Below, piece after piece: positions 39,085 to 50,122 of a stretch of 64,000 bases of DNA. Made by a program: the position numbers and the translations under genes. The first letter of the stretch is position 1, and each line of letters opens with the position of its first letter. The notes beneath the pieces were generated by a model. It was not told the DNA's origin. It did not search any database and saw only the letters and a program-made list of their open reading frames with translations. This DNA is from Panagrolaimus kolymaensis (lineage: Eukaryota; Nematoda; Chromadorea; Rhabditida; Panagrolaimidae), in the NCBI GenBank assembly GCA_028622995.1, contig JAJQJQ010000030.1, positions 2,914,001 to 2,978,000 on the forward strand, read 5' to 3'.

Positions 39085-40372
39085 ATGGTTGGATTTTTTC
39101 AATATCTTACCACAAATAAACCCATTCAAAGAGTGTATACTATGACGTTGCCATTAAATTATGAGGATCCAATGTTTATTGCAAATAATTACAAAAAATT
39201 AATTAAAAATGCAATCAATGAAACAATTCACTGCACATTTGTTAAAAAGTTTCTTACCTTTGTTAATTATTCTACTCAATCATATCAGGAACAATGGAAT
39301 GTTTTATTTATCGAAGACCCATATCCATCATGTTTGGAAGATTTTGATTTAAATTGGAATAACACAAAGGTATGTTTATGTGAAACTGGTTTGGGTGAGT
39401 TTGAGAGAGAACTGTGGATTTAAAATATGCAAAATGGCTAAAAATGGCTGTGCTAAATATTGCTCCTAAATACTTTCCTCTAAAGTTAATGGCAAATTCC
39501 ATGCTTACATCTGAAATTATTTAAAAACTTTTCTTGTTTTAGAAACATTTAGAAATAATTGTTAGATCTTCAAAAGTCTTAGAAAATGATTATTCAAAGT
39601 TTATTACTTTTGCAAACGATAGCCTAAATCATTTAATTTTTATGGATAAAGACGATGGGTTCGCCGAATTTTGGAATGAAACAACCGTTTGCAGAGCGGA
39701 AGTACCTTGGCGTGAAATAACTGAAAATGCTAGTATAATTGTAACAACAGAGAAACCTAAAAAACAAGCGATGTGTCAATAGTGAAAATTGCTGATGAAG
39801 GGTCGAAATTAATTTGGTGGATTATTTGCCGAGTTTTACTGCTTTTTATTGTATTCACTCTTATTATTAGCGGTCGATATATTTATATTAGAAAATCTAT
39901 CAACAAGCGGATGTCAAGTATCCGAGATAATGCAGCCAAAATTACATCGATAACTAAAATTCAACATAGTAAAAAATCTCAAAAAAAACTTTTACATGAT
40001 CAAGATCTGATTATTGATACTGAAACGGTTTTAGGAAAAGGTTCAAATTCTGTTGTTTATAAAGGTATAATTATTTATAAGTTTATGAAGTCATGTTTTC
40101 CGACATCTTTACTAATTTTGATTTTCAGCGATATTAAAAACCACGAACACTTTCAACGTTTTCGCTGCCACAAAAATTGATATTCAAGTTGCAGCAAAAG
40201 TTTCAACAAGTTTTGAAACGAGCGATGCAAATAAATTTGTAAATGAATTGAATTCGTTAAGCCTTCTAAAAGCTCATCCAAATATTATTGCTTTAAAAGG
40301 ATGGACTTTAATGGGATGTCTTCCGGTTATAGTTACAGAAATAGCTGAAAGTAATTTGCTGGATTTTGTGAA
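39085..40372 (+). pseudogene. Receptor tyrosine kinase-like gene, truncated after the N-lobe
   Basis: The extracellular part carries several sequons (NETIHC, NYSTQS, NWNNT) and Cys, split by an intron near 39369-39540. A transmembrane helix follows (LIWWIICRVLLLFIVFTLII), then a basic stop-transfer (RYIYIRKSINKRM). The kinase N-lobe follows: ETVLGKGSNSVVYK (glycine loop), VAAKVSTSF (β3 Lys) and FVNELNSLSLLKAHPNIIAL (αC Glu), with hinge VTEIAESNLLDFV. It then stops: no HRD, DFG or activation segment is found, and DUF1647 sequence begins within about 15 bases. There is also a frame break at an A6 run (39758-39763): the extracellular exon ends at TAG while the TM-kinase frame resumes one base out of register. 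I conclude this is a kinase fragment left by a rearrangement. Confidence 0.65.
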
Positions 40373-40387
40373 GTGTATAACTTCTAA

Positions 40388-41414
40388 AGTTGGGATTATT
40401 ATAATCCCCCTACAGAATCTTATTCACGATTTGATAAAGTCAATTTTCGACTTGTTACCGCTTTCTCTGCCAATCATTTCAACGAAGCTCTGTAAGTTGT
40501 TTCATGCTTGAGTGAACCTAAAAAATAATATGCCATGATCTTTTAAGGCGAAGCTGTTATTTGATAGGAAAATTGGCCGAAGCTAAACACTGGGAAGAAG
40601 GGTATTTTATAGCCTATTTAATTGGAAATGATGTATCCATTGAAGAAAGCGCCCTATATCAAGAAATTTGCCCATTCGTAGAATTACGACAACTTTCATT
40701 TTCACCATATCTTGTTAAGAATTTGAAAGAATATCGTTGGAAACCCCTAATAATCGAAGAAGTGATTAATGAATTTGAAGAAATTTTTTGGTTGGATTCT
40801 TCTGTCGTTTTTGACATTGATTCAAAAGAAACAATTAAAGTTCGTGTTTTTTTTTCTTTTAAAAAAAGAAGCCTAAAATTTATACTTTTTTCTCATTTCT
40901 TTGGAAACTCAATGATTAAAACCTTTAAATTTAGGGAATTTTTGCTGAACAAAACAAAACTTATTCCAAATGCGGAATCCGACAATTTGAACCTACTGGG
41001 CACACAATTTATGCAGCAACCAATCCCATTATGTATAAATACTTTAACTTTACTGATGATATGGTTCGTTTTTCCCTTTTTTAAAATCTTCCAATCCACA
41101 TATAATTATTTGTGTTTTGTTTTTTGCAGGCGCAATCTACTATGATGAATGGAGCCACAATGTTTACCGTAAAACGCTCTCCAAAATCAATGGAAATTAT
41201 TGAAAAATGGGTTAAATGTGCCAAGGAAAAAGAATGCATGGCTCCATTTGACTCTCAACTTAAATGTGATATGATAAAAATATGGAATGGAGAATATGCA
41301 AATTACCACCGATTTGATCAATCAGCTCTGGCTATTTTATTGAGACAACAATGCAGCGAAAATTCAAGCGATTATTTCCATCCTTCACCGCTCGTTAAAG
41401 TTGAACGACTTTAA
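40388..41414 (+). CDS. DUF1647 family protein (glycosyltransferase-like fold), 5' end unresolved
   Basis: The frame is open from 40388, with exons ending 40491, 40548-40845, about 40935-41065 and 41131-41414; phases fit. Landmarks of this nematode-expanded family are VTAFSANHFNEAL, YRWKPLIIEEVINEF, FWLDSSVVF, TNPIMYKYFNFT, TMMNGATMF, WVKCAKEKECMAP and YHRFDQSALAILL. Members resemble Golgi-type glycosyltransferases, with the LDSS segment and DQSA motif typical of the fold; activity is unproven. No ATG or signal anchor precedes the first exon in this frame, because the sequence directly upstream is the kinase fragment in another frame. The gene therefore lost its 5' end, uses a distant 5' exon, or is fused to the kinase-like receptor through a one-base shift. 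The C-terminus is complete. Confidence 0.75.
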
Positions 41415-41964
41415 ATTACGATAACTAGAGTAGCTTCGTCTTCTTTTTTTTTTGAAACTTTTTTTTGAAGTTGCTCTTTTCGTCGCCGTATATACCATAT
41501 ATTTAAAATTCATTATATCTTTCGTCTCACTTTTGTTTTTTGATATTTTTTAAAATATTGTATTTTTTAAATGCTCAAAGCTTCTTTTTCTTTTGTTTGT
41601 AATGTTTATAAAAAAATTTGGAATTTTGTATCAGATTTTTTTAGCAAATAAAGAATAAATATTTATCCATAAAAACATTGTTTTTGTTAATTTTATTTAA
41701 TATAAATTAACAAAAAAAATCAAAAAAAATTCACATCGGCAAAAAAGTAATATCAAATATTTGAATGGTTCTTCTCCATATTTATGGTTTGGCAAAGGAA
41801 TTGTAAATTTTTGTAAGTTATTCCTTTCGAAAAAATAAAGCATTAAATCATTTTTAATTATAAAAAATCTTTTTCCAAGTTGTTTATTAAAGCGATTTAA
41901 AAATAAAATAATATGCAAGTATAATAAATTCAACAAATATACATTATTTAATTAATAAAATTAT
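41415..41964. other. Intergenic spacer, convergent 3' ends
   Basis: AATAAA signals occur near 41648-41660. The 79-residue frame at 41697-41936 is AT-rich chance coding. Confidence 0.5.
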
Positions 41965-42585
41965 TTAAATATATTTTTCAAACCATTCAATCATTGCATT
42001 TTCACATTCTTTAGCAGTATCAAAAAATCCATGATGATCATTAACTATCATTAATTTCTTTGGGTCTAGAGCAAGCTTATATGCATATTCAGAGCATCTG
42101 GTTGGTAAACAAGTGTCAGTGCTTCCATGAATAAATAAACTTGCAACGCCATTGGCTTTTTGAATTGGATCAATTCCCGCTGATTGAGTTGCTAAAGTTG
42201 TGATTGCTTTTACGAAATTTTTGATTTCACATTTTCCAGCGCCTTGACACACCACTGCTCCGCCAAATGACCAACCAATAATTCCAGCACTTCGAATTCC
42301 GTCCAATTTAAGGAATTTTAATGTTTCTAAAATATCGAATGTTCCCTCTTCCAAATGGCCACCATGTCGATATTTCATGTGTAAAGCAGAAATGCCAATG
42401 GAATTTAATTTCATACACAAAGATGGATACATTCGAGCTGAATTTGGATTATGCCATCCACCACCCGCTCCACCTACAAATACCACGCATCGAGTGGATA
42501 ATTGTACTTTGTAATATAGGGCTTCGATTTGGCCTTTAGCAGTGGAAATGAGAATGGTTTTTCTTGATTGGCTATTACCGGTCAT
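41965..42585 (-). CDS. Single-exon alpha/beta hydrolase, dienelactone hydrolase-like
   Basis: 206 residues from ATG 42585. A TTTTTAG acceptor ends about 16 bases upstream, so the transcript starts by trans-splicing or a 5' UTR intron, but the coding region has no intron. The fold is visible: CVVFVGGAGGGWHNPNSARM (oxyanion region), ISALHMKYRHGGHLEE, the nucleophile elbow GWSFGGAVV, then IHGSTDTCLP carrying the acid and DHHGFF carrying the His. The catalytic triad is therefore complete. The GGAGGG and YRHGGHLEE segments resemble small bacterial hydrolases more than animal esterases, as I recall those families. The lack of introns beside multi-exon neighbours fits a transfer from bacteria, but base composition has adapted to the host. 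Substrate unknown; cytosolic, as there is no signal peptide. Confidence 0.8.
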   Translation of the reverse strand: MTGNSQSRKTILISTAKGQIEALYYKVQLSTRCVVFVGGAGGGWHNPNSARMYPSLCMKLNSIGISALHMKYRHGGHLEEGTFDILETLKFLKLDGIRSAGIIGWSFGGAVVCQGAGKCEIKNFVKAITTLATQSAGIDPIQKANGVASLFIHGSTDTCLPTRCSEYAYKLALDPKKLMIVNDHHGFFDTAKECENAMIEWFEKYI

Positions 42586-43653
42586 TTTTGGTGATTGCAA
42601 CTAAAAACAAGAAGAAATTTTTAATATTTGCAAGAAAAAAACTAAGAAAAAAATCTATTATTTATTTATTTTTCTTGCATCAAAAAAATATCGTCCAAGT
42701 TGGGGAAATAAATAAAAAAATAGTAAACAAATAATATGCAAAAATCAAAAAAACAAATTTTAAATTTTAAAAATTTTGCAAAATAAAAATCATTATAAAA
42801 AAGAAGAAAACAATTCTTTAAAACTAATTTTGTAAGACGAATCACTTCAAAGGCTATGAAAAAAATCTTTTTAAAAATATCAAAACAAGTGATTTTATTC
42901 CGAGTATCCAAGACTACAACTTTATGTTTTTTAAAACACAAAAAATGTCATCATTTTTTTAACTTTCAAAAAGAATTTCTAAAAAAATTTAAAAAAATAA
43001 GAGGAACAAAAAATTTCGTGGCTTTTATACCCCTTTCTAATTTTTTTGCTAAAGAAATACAGTTTCAAAATTTTTATGCAGCCAGCTATTGAACATAAAA
43101 AAGCCTCTTTCAATCTTTCAACAAAAAAAAATTGCGTAATCTTTTTCTCTTTTCTTTCTTTGTATTTTTTTGCAAACATCAAAGAAGCTGGTCGAAAACA
43201 AACTACATTATTTATATTTTAATAAACTTTGAAGTTGCTTTTGTTATTCCTTTTTTTGTTGATAAATTTAGTGATATTATTATTGACTAAATTGATTAAA
43301 AATTTGTATAGAAAGATAATTTTTTTCAACCATGATTTATTACGGCTTATAATAAAAAACATAAAGATAAAAGTTTGAAAGGTTATAGCCAAACTTAATT
43401 TAAAACTGTTTTTTTTACATAAACAAATTTATGTAGCCTTCTTTTTTTTTCTGCTCCTCTTGTTCTCTCCCTCTGTCTCTTTTCCAAATATTTGCGGGCC
43501 AGCAGCAAATAGCAAATGACTCGTTTCACGTTTTTAGTAAACATTCGAGAGTTTTTTCTTCTTCTTTATTTTATTGACAAAATTTTAGAACAGCGTTTGC
43601 TTTAAAAAAAATCCATTTAAAATTGCAAATTAAAAGAAAGTTTTTAAATAAAT
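42586..43653. other. Intergenic region, AT-rich
   Basis: Frames at 42666-43182 on both strands are Lys/Phe runs. This interval separates the hydrolase from the LC8-like cluster and contains no clear feature. Confidence 0.5.
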
Positions 43654-44652
43654 ATGTATTATTCTAAAATTGTTGGGAGCCGAGGTGATTATTTGACACC
43701 TATACCTTTCTCTGTACCGAATTCAGCGTAAGTCTTGAATTTAAAATATTAAATAGTTCTATTGTTTAATTAAATCCAATCTTTCTTTGCAGAAACCCTT
43801 CCCCTACTCCTTTGTATCACCAGCGGAATGTCAACCAATCAATTCTTAATCTTCTTAATCACGACGAACAACTTCGTAAATATGCTGAGTGAGTTTCTTT
43901 TTAACTTAAAATTTTGAGTAAAATATTATTATATTTTTATTTCTCGAAATATTTAACAAGTTTATATAATTTAATTTTTTTTAGACAAATGGAGAGAAAC
44001 AGATTAAATAAAGAAAAGCGTTGGTTCGATCGAAGAACTGGTCGTTATATTACTGAGTGAGTTTTAATTAATTTAAAAAATTATTTTTCTCATTTTTAAC
44101 TGACTTTACTGAAAATTTGCATGCATAAATTATTTTTTTTAGAACCGAATTAACAAATCAACATAAATTAATAAACCAACGAAAAATGCTTGCACTCAAT
44201 AAAACTAATTATATTTCTCCTCGAGTTCAAACTCAACCTTATCCGTGAGTTATAAGGCCAAAAAGTAACAACGTGCTTTTTTATTTATTACTTTTTTTTA
44301 TAGAAAGTTATCAACCTTATCTTCGCCAAAAGTATATACATTAGCTGATATTCGAAAGGGCGCCTTTGTAATGAATGATGGAACCTCGAATCAGGTTTCA
44401 AATTATAAAAATGAAAATATCATTCAAATTATTTTTGATGCTCTCCAACTTCATAGCTTTCCAAATGGGCGAGAATGGAAAGCCATGTGTCGCCTAATTA
44501 CTGCCGAATTAACAAAAATTTATGGTGGAGTATGGCATTGCATGGCAGGAACCCAAAAATTTTATTCCATTGTTCATCCAGCTAGCAACAGCGGAGATTA
44601 TATGAATGTTAAATTGGATGATTTATTCATTGAATTATTTCGTTCACAATGA
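43654..44652 (+). CDS. LC8-like (dynein light chain fold) protein with basic N-terminal extension (copy 1)
   Basis: Five exons (43654-43727, 43793-43888, 43985-44056, 44143-44244, 44304-44652), 230 residues, every internal junction in phase 2. Residues 1 to about 125 are a polar, basic extension (RKYAEQMERNRLNKEKRWFD, then GRYITETELTNQHK). The last exon holds the LC8/DYNLL-like unit: KVYTLADIRKGAF (β1), NIIQIIFDALQLHSFPNG (α1), REWKAMCRLITAELTKIYGG (α2), VWHCMAG (the WHCIVG strand of LC8), QKFYSIVHP and DLFIELFRS (matching LLFKSG at the LC8 end). LC8 proteins dimerise and bind short peptide motifs, linking cargo or proteins to dynein. Sequence is far from canonical LC8, so dynein association is not assured. 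Paralogues lie at 45638, 48510 and 53936. Confidence 0.75.
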
Positions 44653-45637
44653 TTTCATTAATTTATGATAGATTTATGGCTTTATTAAAAAGAAATCCCG
44701 AATTCATTCATTTTTCCAACGCTTATCTGAGCTTTATATTAAAGCTAAACTTTTCAATGAATTTTATGTTCCAGAAGATGCTGTTTAGTATTAACAAATC
44801 TTTTTTTTTCATGCTATGTTATCACACAATGTTAACCGCTTTATTAAAATATAACGCTTTTTTTAGAATTTTTTATTTCTCCATTTCCAAGGAAATTTTA
44901 TTTAACTTTCTTTTCACGCATTTTTGGGCGAATAATAAATGGAAATTTAAAAAATGAATATTTCTTCTAATAATTTGTACAGCTGATGAAGAACATTTAC
45001 AAGTCTTAGATTGTTCCATTCTCATTGAGTTGCTAATTTTTAAACTAGAGACACATTAATTGCAAATTGTAACATGCTCTTCTCATTTTTCTGCCAAAAA
45101 AAATATTGCTTAAATCTTATTACCATTTTTGTAACAGATACGAACCATAAAATTTTTGTAATTTTGTTTCTGAAGATTTCAAACAAGTGACATAAATTTT
45201 GAAAAAATAAAAAAATATTTGAAACTAAGAGAAAGTGTTTGAAAAACAAAATTTTTTCTTTTTTTGTAATTAAAATTCCACGCTTTTTTACGGTTTTTTA
45301 ACACACAAAAATGTCAAAATACTAAAGAAAGTTTTAATTTATTTACGTACATGTTTTTGTTTTCAAATTTGATGTTTCCAATATTGATAATCAATAAAAT
45401 GTTTTCTTCTTCTTTGCAACATGTTTAAAAAATGATTTTTTTAAATCGCGAGAATGCTTTAACTGAAAAAGTTCATATCAGTACTTTTTATTCATGCGAG
45501 TGCATCATTGATTGATTGGGTTTGAAATGTGTTGCGTTTTTTTAGTTTGTTTCATTCTTATTTATGGAGGCAGTGAAAACGAGTTTTGTCTAATTTTTAT
45601 TATTATTCCCTAATTCAAACTTTTTTTGCAGACTATT
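44653..45637. other. Intergenic region between LC8-like copies 1 and 2
   Basis: Frames at 44649-44957 and 45040-45249 are low-complexity. A TTTTTTTGCAG acceptor ends at 45631, just before the next ATG. Confidence 0.5.
45630..45631 (+). promoter_or_regulatory. Acceptor site seven bases before LC8-like copy 2 start
   Basis: TTTTTTTGCAG followed by ACTATT and the ATG. It is a spliced-leader or 5' UTR intron acceptor, and it fixes the start at 45638. Confidence 0.55.
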
Positions 45638-45961
45638 ATGCCGAAAGTTTACAAATTAGCTGAAGTTCGGGATGGCGCGCTTAAAATGGATAAAGGCGAA
45701 AAAACTCAAATTTCTGGTGAAAAATTTGAAACTGCAGTATTAATTATTTTTGAAGCAATCAAAATCCATACTTATCCCGATGAACGGGAATGGTTAGAAC
45801 TTTGTAAGCGAATCAAGCAGAAAATGGAAAAAGAATTTGGTGGAATTTGGCATTGTACTGCATGGGAACAAAAATTTTTCTCATGGGTGCAAGCAACTGG
45901 TGGAGATTACATGACAGTCAAATTAGATGATCTTTATATTGAATTGTTTCGATCTCACTAA
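45638..45961 (+). CDS. LC8-like protein, single domain, 107 residues (copy 2)
   Basis: One coding exon. The whole protein is the LC8/DYNLL-like unit: PKVYKLAEVRDGALKM (β1), KFETAVLIIFEAIKIHTY (α1), EREWLELCKRIKQKMEKEF (α2), GIWHCTAWEQKFFSWV (the WHCIVG...SYV strands that form the LC8 dimer groove), DYMTVKLDDLYIELFRSH (ending like LC8 ILLFKSG). Canonical LC8 has 89 residues, so this copy is about 18 longer, mostly before and inside the β1-α1 linker. It has exactly the same coding length as copy 4 at 53936-54259 and the same MPK(V/F)YKLAE(V/I)RDGAL start. Cytosolic, no signal peptide. A role as a peptide-binding hub is inferred from the fold. Confidence 0.78.
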   Translation: MPKVYKLAEVRDGALKMDKGEKTQISGEKFETAVLIIFEAIKIHTYPDEREWLELCKRIKQKMEKEFGGIWHCTAWEQKFFSWVQATGGDYMTVKLDDLYIELFRSH

Positions 45962-46114
45962 TATTATCAATAAAATGAATAATTCCTTTAGAATATATTA
46001 AAGTCCAAGACAAAAAAAGTATTTTAGCGTTTTATAAACTTCAGTTTCATCAACAAAAAATGTAATAATTTTCACAAAATTAAAAAAAAAGAATACAAAA
46101 ATCAATAAAAAAAT

Positions 46115-47338
46115 TTATTTTAAAGATAAGACAATGCGATATTCATCTTTATCCTTTAGAAGCAACATAGTAATTGCATCTTTTTCAATCGTGGTTCCAA
46201 ACATTTTAAATTCCTTTCCAATAAACATTCCAATACGGCAGCTCATTAAACGTGCCATGACTTCAAAATGATAAGGTGTCATTTTTTCAGATAAAACAAT
46301 TTCAGCTTTAACGTCATTTTTAGTGGTTGCAAAGCCTTCGAAGTTTCCTAAAAGTGATAAGCTTCATTCTCACAAATCGAAAAGTTAAGAAGAAAAAAAT
46401 ACCTAAGCTTTCATGATTTTGGACAAAAAGTTTCCTGATTTCTTTTTGAATTTTCTCTTGAGTTGCATTATCCGTATTACCAGTAAAAAAATTTGCAAAG
46501 CATCCAAATTCAGTGGTAGCGTTGGAGCATTGATTAGCCGTAGAAGTTGGTATGATTTTATCAATGTTGATTTCTCCCCAAAAAACATATGCATCTCGAG
46601 AAAATTCCACATTCAACAAAGTACATTGTTCTTTAAGCCATACACTTGACGGATAATTAAAAATCCATGGGCCAAGATTCCTAAAAAAACTATTTTAAAA
46701 ATTATAAGGAATATAAGGAAAGCATTAAACTTACAAATTATTCCCACAATTAGCTGGGATTATCGCAGTTTTTAGTGGAACTCTGAAAAAAGAATTTATT
46801 TTTATTTTTAGATAATTATTTCCTACTTTGCTATTGAAGCTTCACGACGAGGTAAATCTGCCATAATTTTTCCTGGATACTTCTGAACTTGGGCATAATC
46901 GATAGCTGGGCACGTGTGATTACGTTTTACGTAAAGCTTGTTGTCAGCAGTAAAAATTGCCCGAACTGTTGTTCCTTCCTTTAAACATGTCATGCATCTC
47001 CAGTATTTTTTATTATGGAGAGCATATCGCCGAATTTTTTTACGATTTCCAAATTCAAAAACAAATACGTGAGAATTTTCCGCTCCACGATTGTTACGTC
47101 CAAAAACAATATTATTTGGATTGATTTCTTTCCATTCACCAAGATTTTCCGTTGGATCTACTGAACATGCTCTTCCTCCTCTTTGGGAGACAACCGATCT
47201 AAAAAAACAATAAATTCTGATGCTTCGAAAGTTTTAAGCTTACGCTTCTCTTGATCTAGGTGCACAGCTGGTTGCTCGATAAATATTTCCGATTCTAAGG
47301 TCATGAAGTTCATTGGCTACAGAAGATCGTCTTTGCAT
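46115..47338 (-). CDS. FLYWCH-like plus OTU-like domain protein (copy 1)
   Basis: Five exons (47338-47244, 47198-46827, 46782-46735, 46680-46403, 46347-46115), 341 residues. Exon two holds a FLYWCH-like module: FGRNNRGAENSHVFVFEF, RRYALHNKKYWRCMTC and LYVKRNHTCP, that is WxCxxC...HxC, where classic FLYWCH has a wider Cys spacing and HxH. Exons four and five look like an OTU cysteine protease domain: EFGCFANFFTGNTDNATQEK aligns with the OTU segment around the catalytic Cys (GNCLFRALS...TG.E), then IQKEIRKLFVQNHESLG, and MTPYHFEVMARLMSCRIGMF matching the helix-strand WA...E..A....I.V. I see no HY motif at the C-terminus, so the catalytic His may be lost. Possible origin is a transposon-encoded OTU/FLYWCH protein. 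Same exon layout as 50123-51907. Confidence 0.65.
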
Positions 47339-48509
47339 TATGGCGAAAGCGTTAAAAAATAAACAACAGCTACTGATGTGAAATAAGAAAAGCTAAAGCA
47401 AACCATGAAAATAAGAAGAAAAGTGAAGAGAACTGATAAATTTAAAGCAAATGAAAATATATTTATAGAGACAATATCAAGGTGCGGCCAATATTTTTCA
47501 TGTGATACTTGCCTAATTATTTTCTATAACATTTTGATATTATCTATAGCAGTAAAAATGGTCATATAATATTGACGAAAACAGAAAAAAAATATTTTGA
47601 TAAAATAAAAAATAAAAAGATTAAAGCTGATGTATGATGAAATGTAATGCTGAGCATTGAAGAAGCCAATAAGCAAAGTCCACAAGAAAATAACAAAGGT
47701 CAACCAAATATTTAATAAATATTTTATGAATTGTAAATAAAAAACAAAGGATTTGTTTATAGTAAAAAAAATTTCAAGGCAAAAATATTATAAAGTTGGT
47801 TTAATAAATTCAAAGAAATAAAAATTAAAAAAAGGGGAATATTTGGCAAGTATCAACAAATAATGAGAATTACAAAACTTAATGTAATTTATTGAACATA
47901 AAATAAAAAGTAAAATAAATGGGCCAAAAAAGTAAGGAAATAAATAATTATTTGGAAGCTTTTAGAAGACTTTGTAAGTAATTTCAAATTATATTAATTT
48001 TTCAAAGAAAATAAAAATGGACGAGATTAAAATAATAATACGAATAAAAATTTTGTATTTTTGAAATCAAAAGTTCATACAATTAGTTTTCAACAAATTT
48101 TTATACTGTATGAAAATTAATGGAGTGTGGTTACTCTTTTGTCCCAGATATTTATTTAAAATTCTGCATTTGTGAAGAAATGAATATTTCAACATCTATT
48201 CGAATCGATGATGAAATACTTTATAAAAATAGAATTCGTCATATAATTTTTGATACATACGCATTTTATGTGATAATTTTCTTTCCTTCTATAACTCCCT
48301 CTACGTTTGAATATTATCTAGGTAACTGCCTCTAAAATAAAAATATATTGAAGTAAAATACACGCCCTATTTATTGATAACAACCCCAATTATTTTCATA
48401 TAAATATAACTCCATTCAATTCATTTTCTTCATTCGAAGGTTTTTTCCTTCTTCTTACTTGACTAGCTGCTTGACATTGTTCTCTTTAAACGTTATTTGA
48501 TTTGAAAAA
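47339..48509. other. Divergent upstream region of two FLYWCH-like genes
   Basis: The genes on either side are transcribed outward and share the same N-terminal module. The 71-residue frame at 48120-48335 has no start context and was not accepted. Confidence 0.5.
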
Positions 48510-49356
48510 ATGGCTGATAATCAACAACCTATGGAACTTATTCAAAATGTAGAGACCCAAAATTTGACTCCTGCAATGAGCGAAGAAAGGTGAACGCATT
48601 TTTTTTCGCAACCATGGCTTTACTTATCTTTTTTTAGCGTCTCTTCTTCTCTTCTTATTACTGATAAATCAGAGAGAGAAATTGCAGCCGACAAATACAA
48701 ATTTTTTAGCAACAATCGCGGTGTGCAAAGAGCAAACCTTTATGTTTGGGCATTCGATGGCAATGATCATTCAGTTAGACGTTATGCTCGTTATAATGAA
48801 AAGTACTGGGCATGTATGCAATGTTTCAACAGAGAAAAGAAAAGAATTCCAGTACGGTTTGGCGAAAATGGAAAACTCTTTGTTCGAATAAACCATAATT
48901 GTCAACCTTATCCTATAAATCAAGGAGCATCACAACCACCGCTACCCCAACCAAGAATGGCAAAGTAAGTAACATAAAATTTATGAATTTTTAAATTGAT
49001 TCATACTTTTTAGTCCTTCGCTCCGTGCCCCTATTTTAAAACTTTATAAAGAAATAGAAATACAAAATGCTGCCCATGCAGGAAATGAATTTGTTCTAAA
49101 TCGTCTCAATGGAAATAAATTATCAAACGCAATTAAAATAATTTTTGAGGCTGTCAAAATTTATAGTTATCCTGAAGAACGCGATTCCAAAAAAATGGGC
49201 AATAGAATTAAAGAGGATATGCAAAAATTATATGGAGGTGTTTGGCAATGCTTTGTGGATGATCATGTTTTAAATCACAGTTTTGATGAAAAAAATGATT
49301 GTTATTTAGAAATTAAATTAGAAGACCTCTATATTTTGCTATTTCGTTCTCGTTGA
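48510..49356 (+). CDS. FLYWCH-like module fused to an LC8-like domain (copy 3)
   Basis: Three exons (48510-48589, 48638-48964, 49014-49356), 249 residues, both junctions phase 2. Exon two carries the same module as the two OTU-like genes: NNRGVQRANLYVWAFDGNDH, RRYARYNEKYWACMQC and LFVRINHNCQPYP, with the WxCxxC...HxC pattern. Exon three carries the LC8-like unit: PILKLYKEIEIQNAA (β1), NAIKIIFEAVKIYSYPEERD (α1), KMGNRIKEDMQKLYGGVWQC (α2 and the WHC-like strand) and LEIKLEDLYILLFRSR. A short polar linker (QGASQPPLPQPRM) joins the two. The FLYWCH-like part would bind nucleic acid or protein, and the LC8-like part would dimerise or bind peptides. I know of no described protein with this pairing; that is recall, not a search. 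Confidence 0.72.
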
Positions 49357-50122
49357 AAGTATGTAACACATGGCAATTTAAAAATTCCACCATTTTTGAA
49401 TAAAATTTAATTTTTGATTTATTATTTGTTGATTTTTTTCGTTTTCTATTTTTCTAAATTTTATTTTGTATTTGTATGATAAATTAATGAAAAAGTTGGT
49501 AAAGTTTCAAATAAATGTTTTTTTTTATTAGTTTTCTCCTAAACCAATGACGAAATTTAACAAAAAAAGAAGAAAATGGTTTTAAAGTGGAAATAGGTGA
49601 TAGGCAGTTACTTCAATAAAAGCGCCAAAAAAAGGAAAAATAATGGTTCTTTAAAAAAAGCTCGTGACAAGCATGTGTAGATAAATGTGCATTATGATCG
49701 CGTGCTAGCCTTCTCGTTTTATGATGAGTAATAAAAAATAAAGAAGTGCATTGAAAAAAGGAAAAAAACTAGGCAAAAAGCATTAACACGAAAGAGAAGA
49801 TGCCTTGCTGTTGCTATTTTTTACATTTATATAAAAAGCATTAAAGGGACATAGCTATTTCATGCCTTTTCGAAAATTTCGATACTGGGGCTGATAGGAA
49901 CAGTTGGGGCGGCGCGTGTTTGAATTACCGTGCACTTTCTGTCTTACACGGTAATTCAAACACGCGCCTTACCAAGTGTAACTTTCAGTCCCCACTATCG
50001 AAATTTCAAAAAAGGCATGAAATAGCTATGTCCCTTTAAATAGGTTTGAAGAAAAAACTTTTCATAACGTTTTTTTATTTTCTTATGAATTGTATTTTAT
50101 ACATAATTCACTCCTAAAACTT
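49357..50122. other. Intergenic region with inverted-repeat element
   Basis: Convergent 3' ends of copy 3 and the second OTU-like gene, with the MITE-like hairpin in the middle. Confidence 0.6.
49844..50036. mobile_element. MITE-like inverted-repeat element with TA flanks
   Basis: 193 bp made of two arms of about 90 bp and a loop of only about 10-15 bases. The outer arm AAGGGACATAGCTATTTCAT is perfectly mirrored at the other end, as is the inner CGCGTGTTTGAATTACCGTG. Small mismatches and length differences lie in the middle of the arms. TA flanks both ends (49842-49843 and 50037-50038), the target-site duplication of Tc1/mariner elements. The arms are clearly richer in GC than the surroundings. 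It has no coding capacity, so it would be a non-autonomous element; a long-hairpin RNA precursor is the alternative. Confidence 0.8.

Noticed and set aside
48120..48335. 71-residue open frame upstream of the FLYWCH-LC8 fusion
   Set aside because: No acceptor or promoter context, ends just before the true gene, and no paralogue in the otherwise repetitive cluster.
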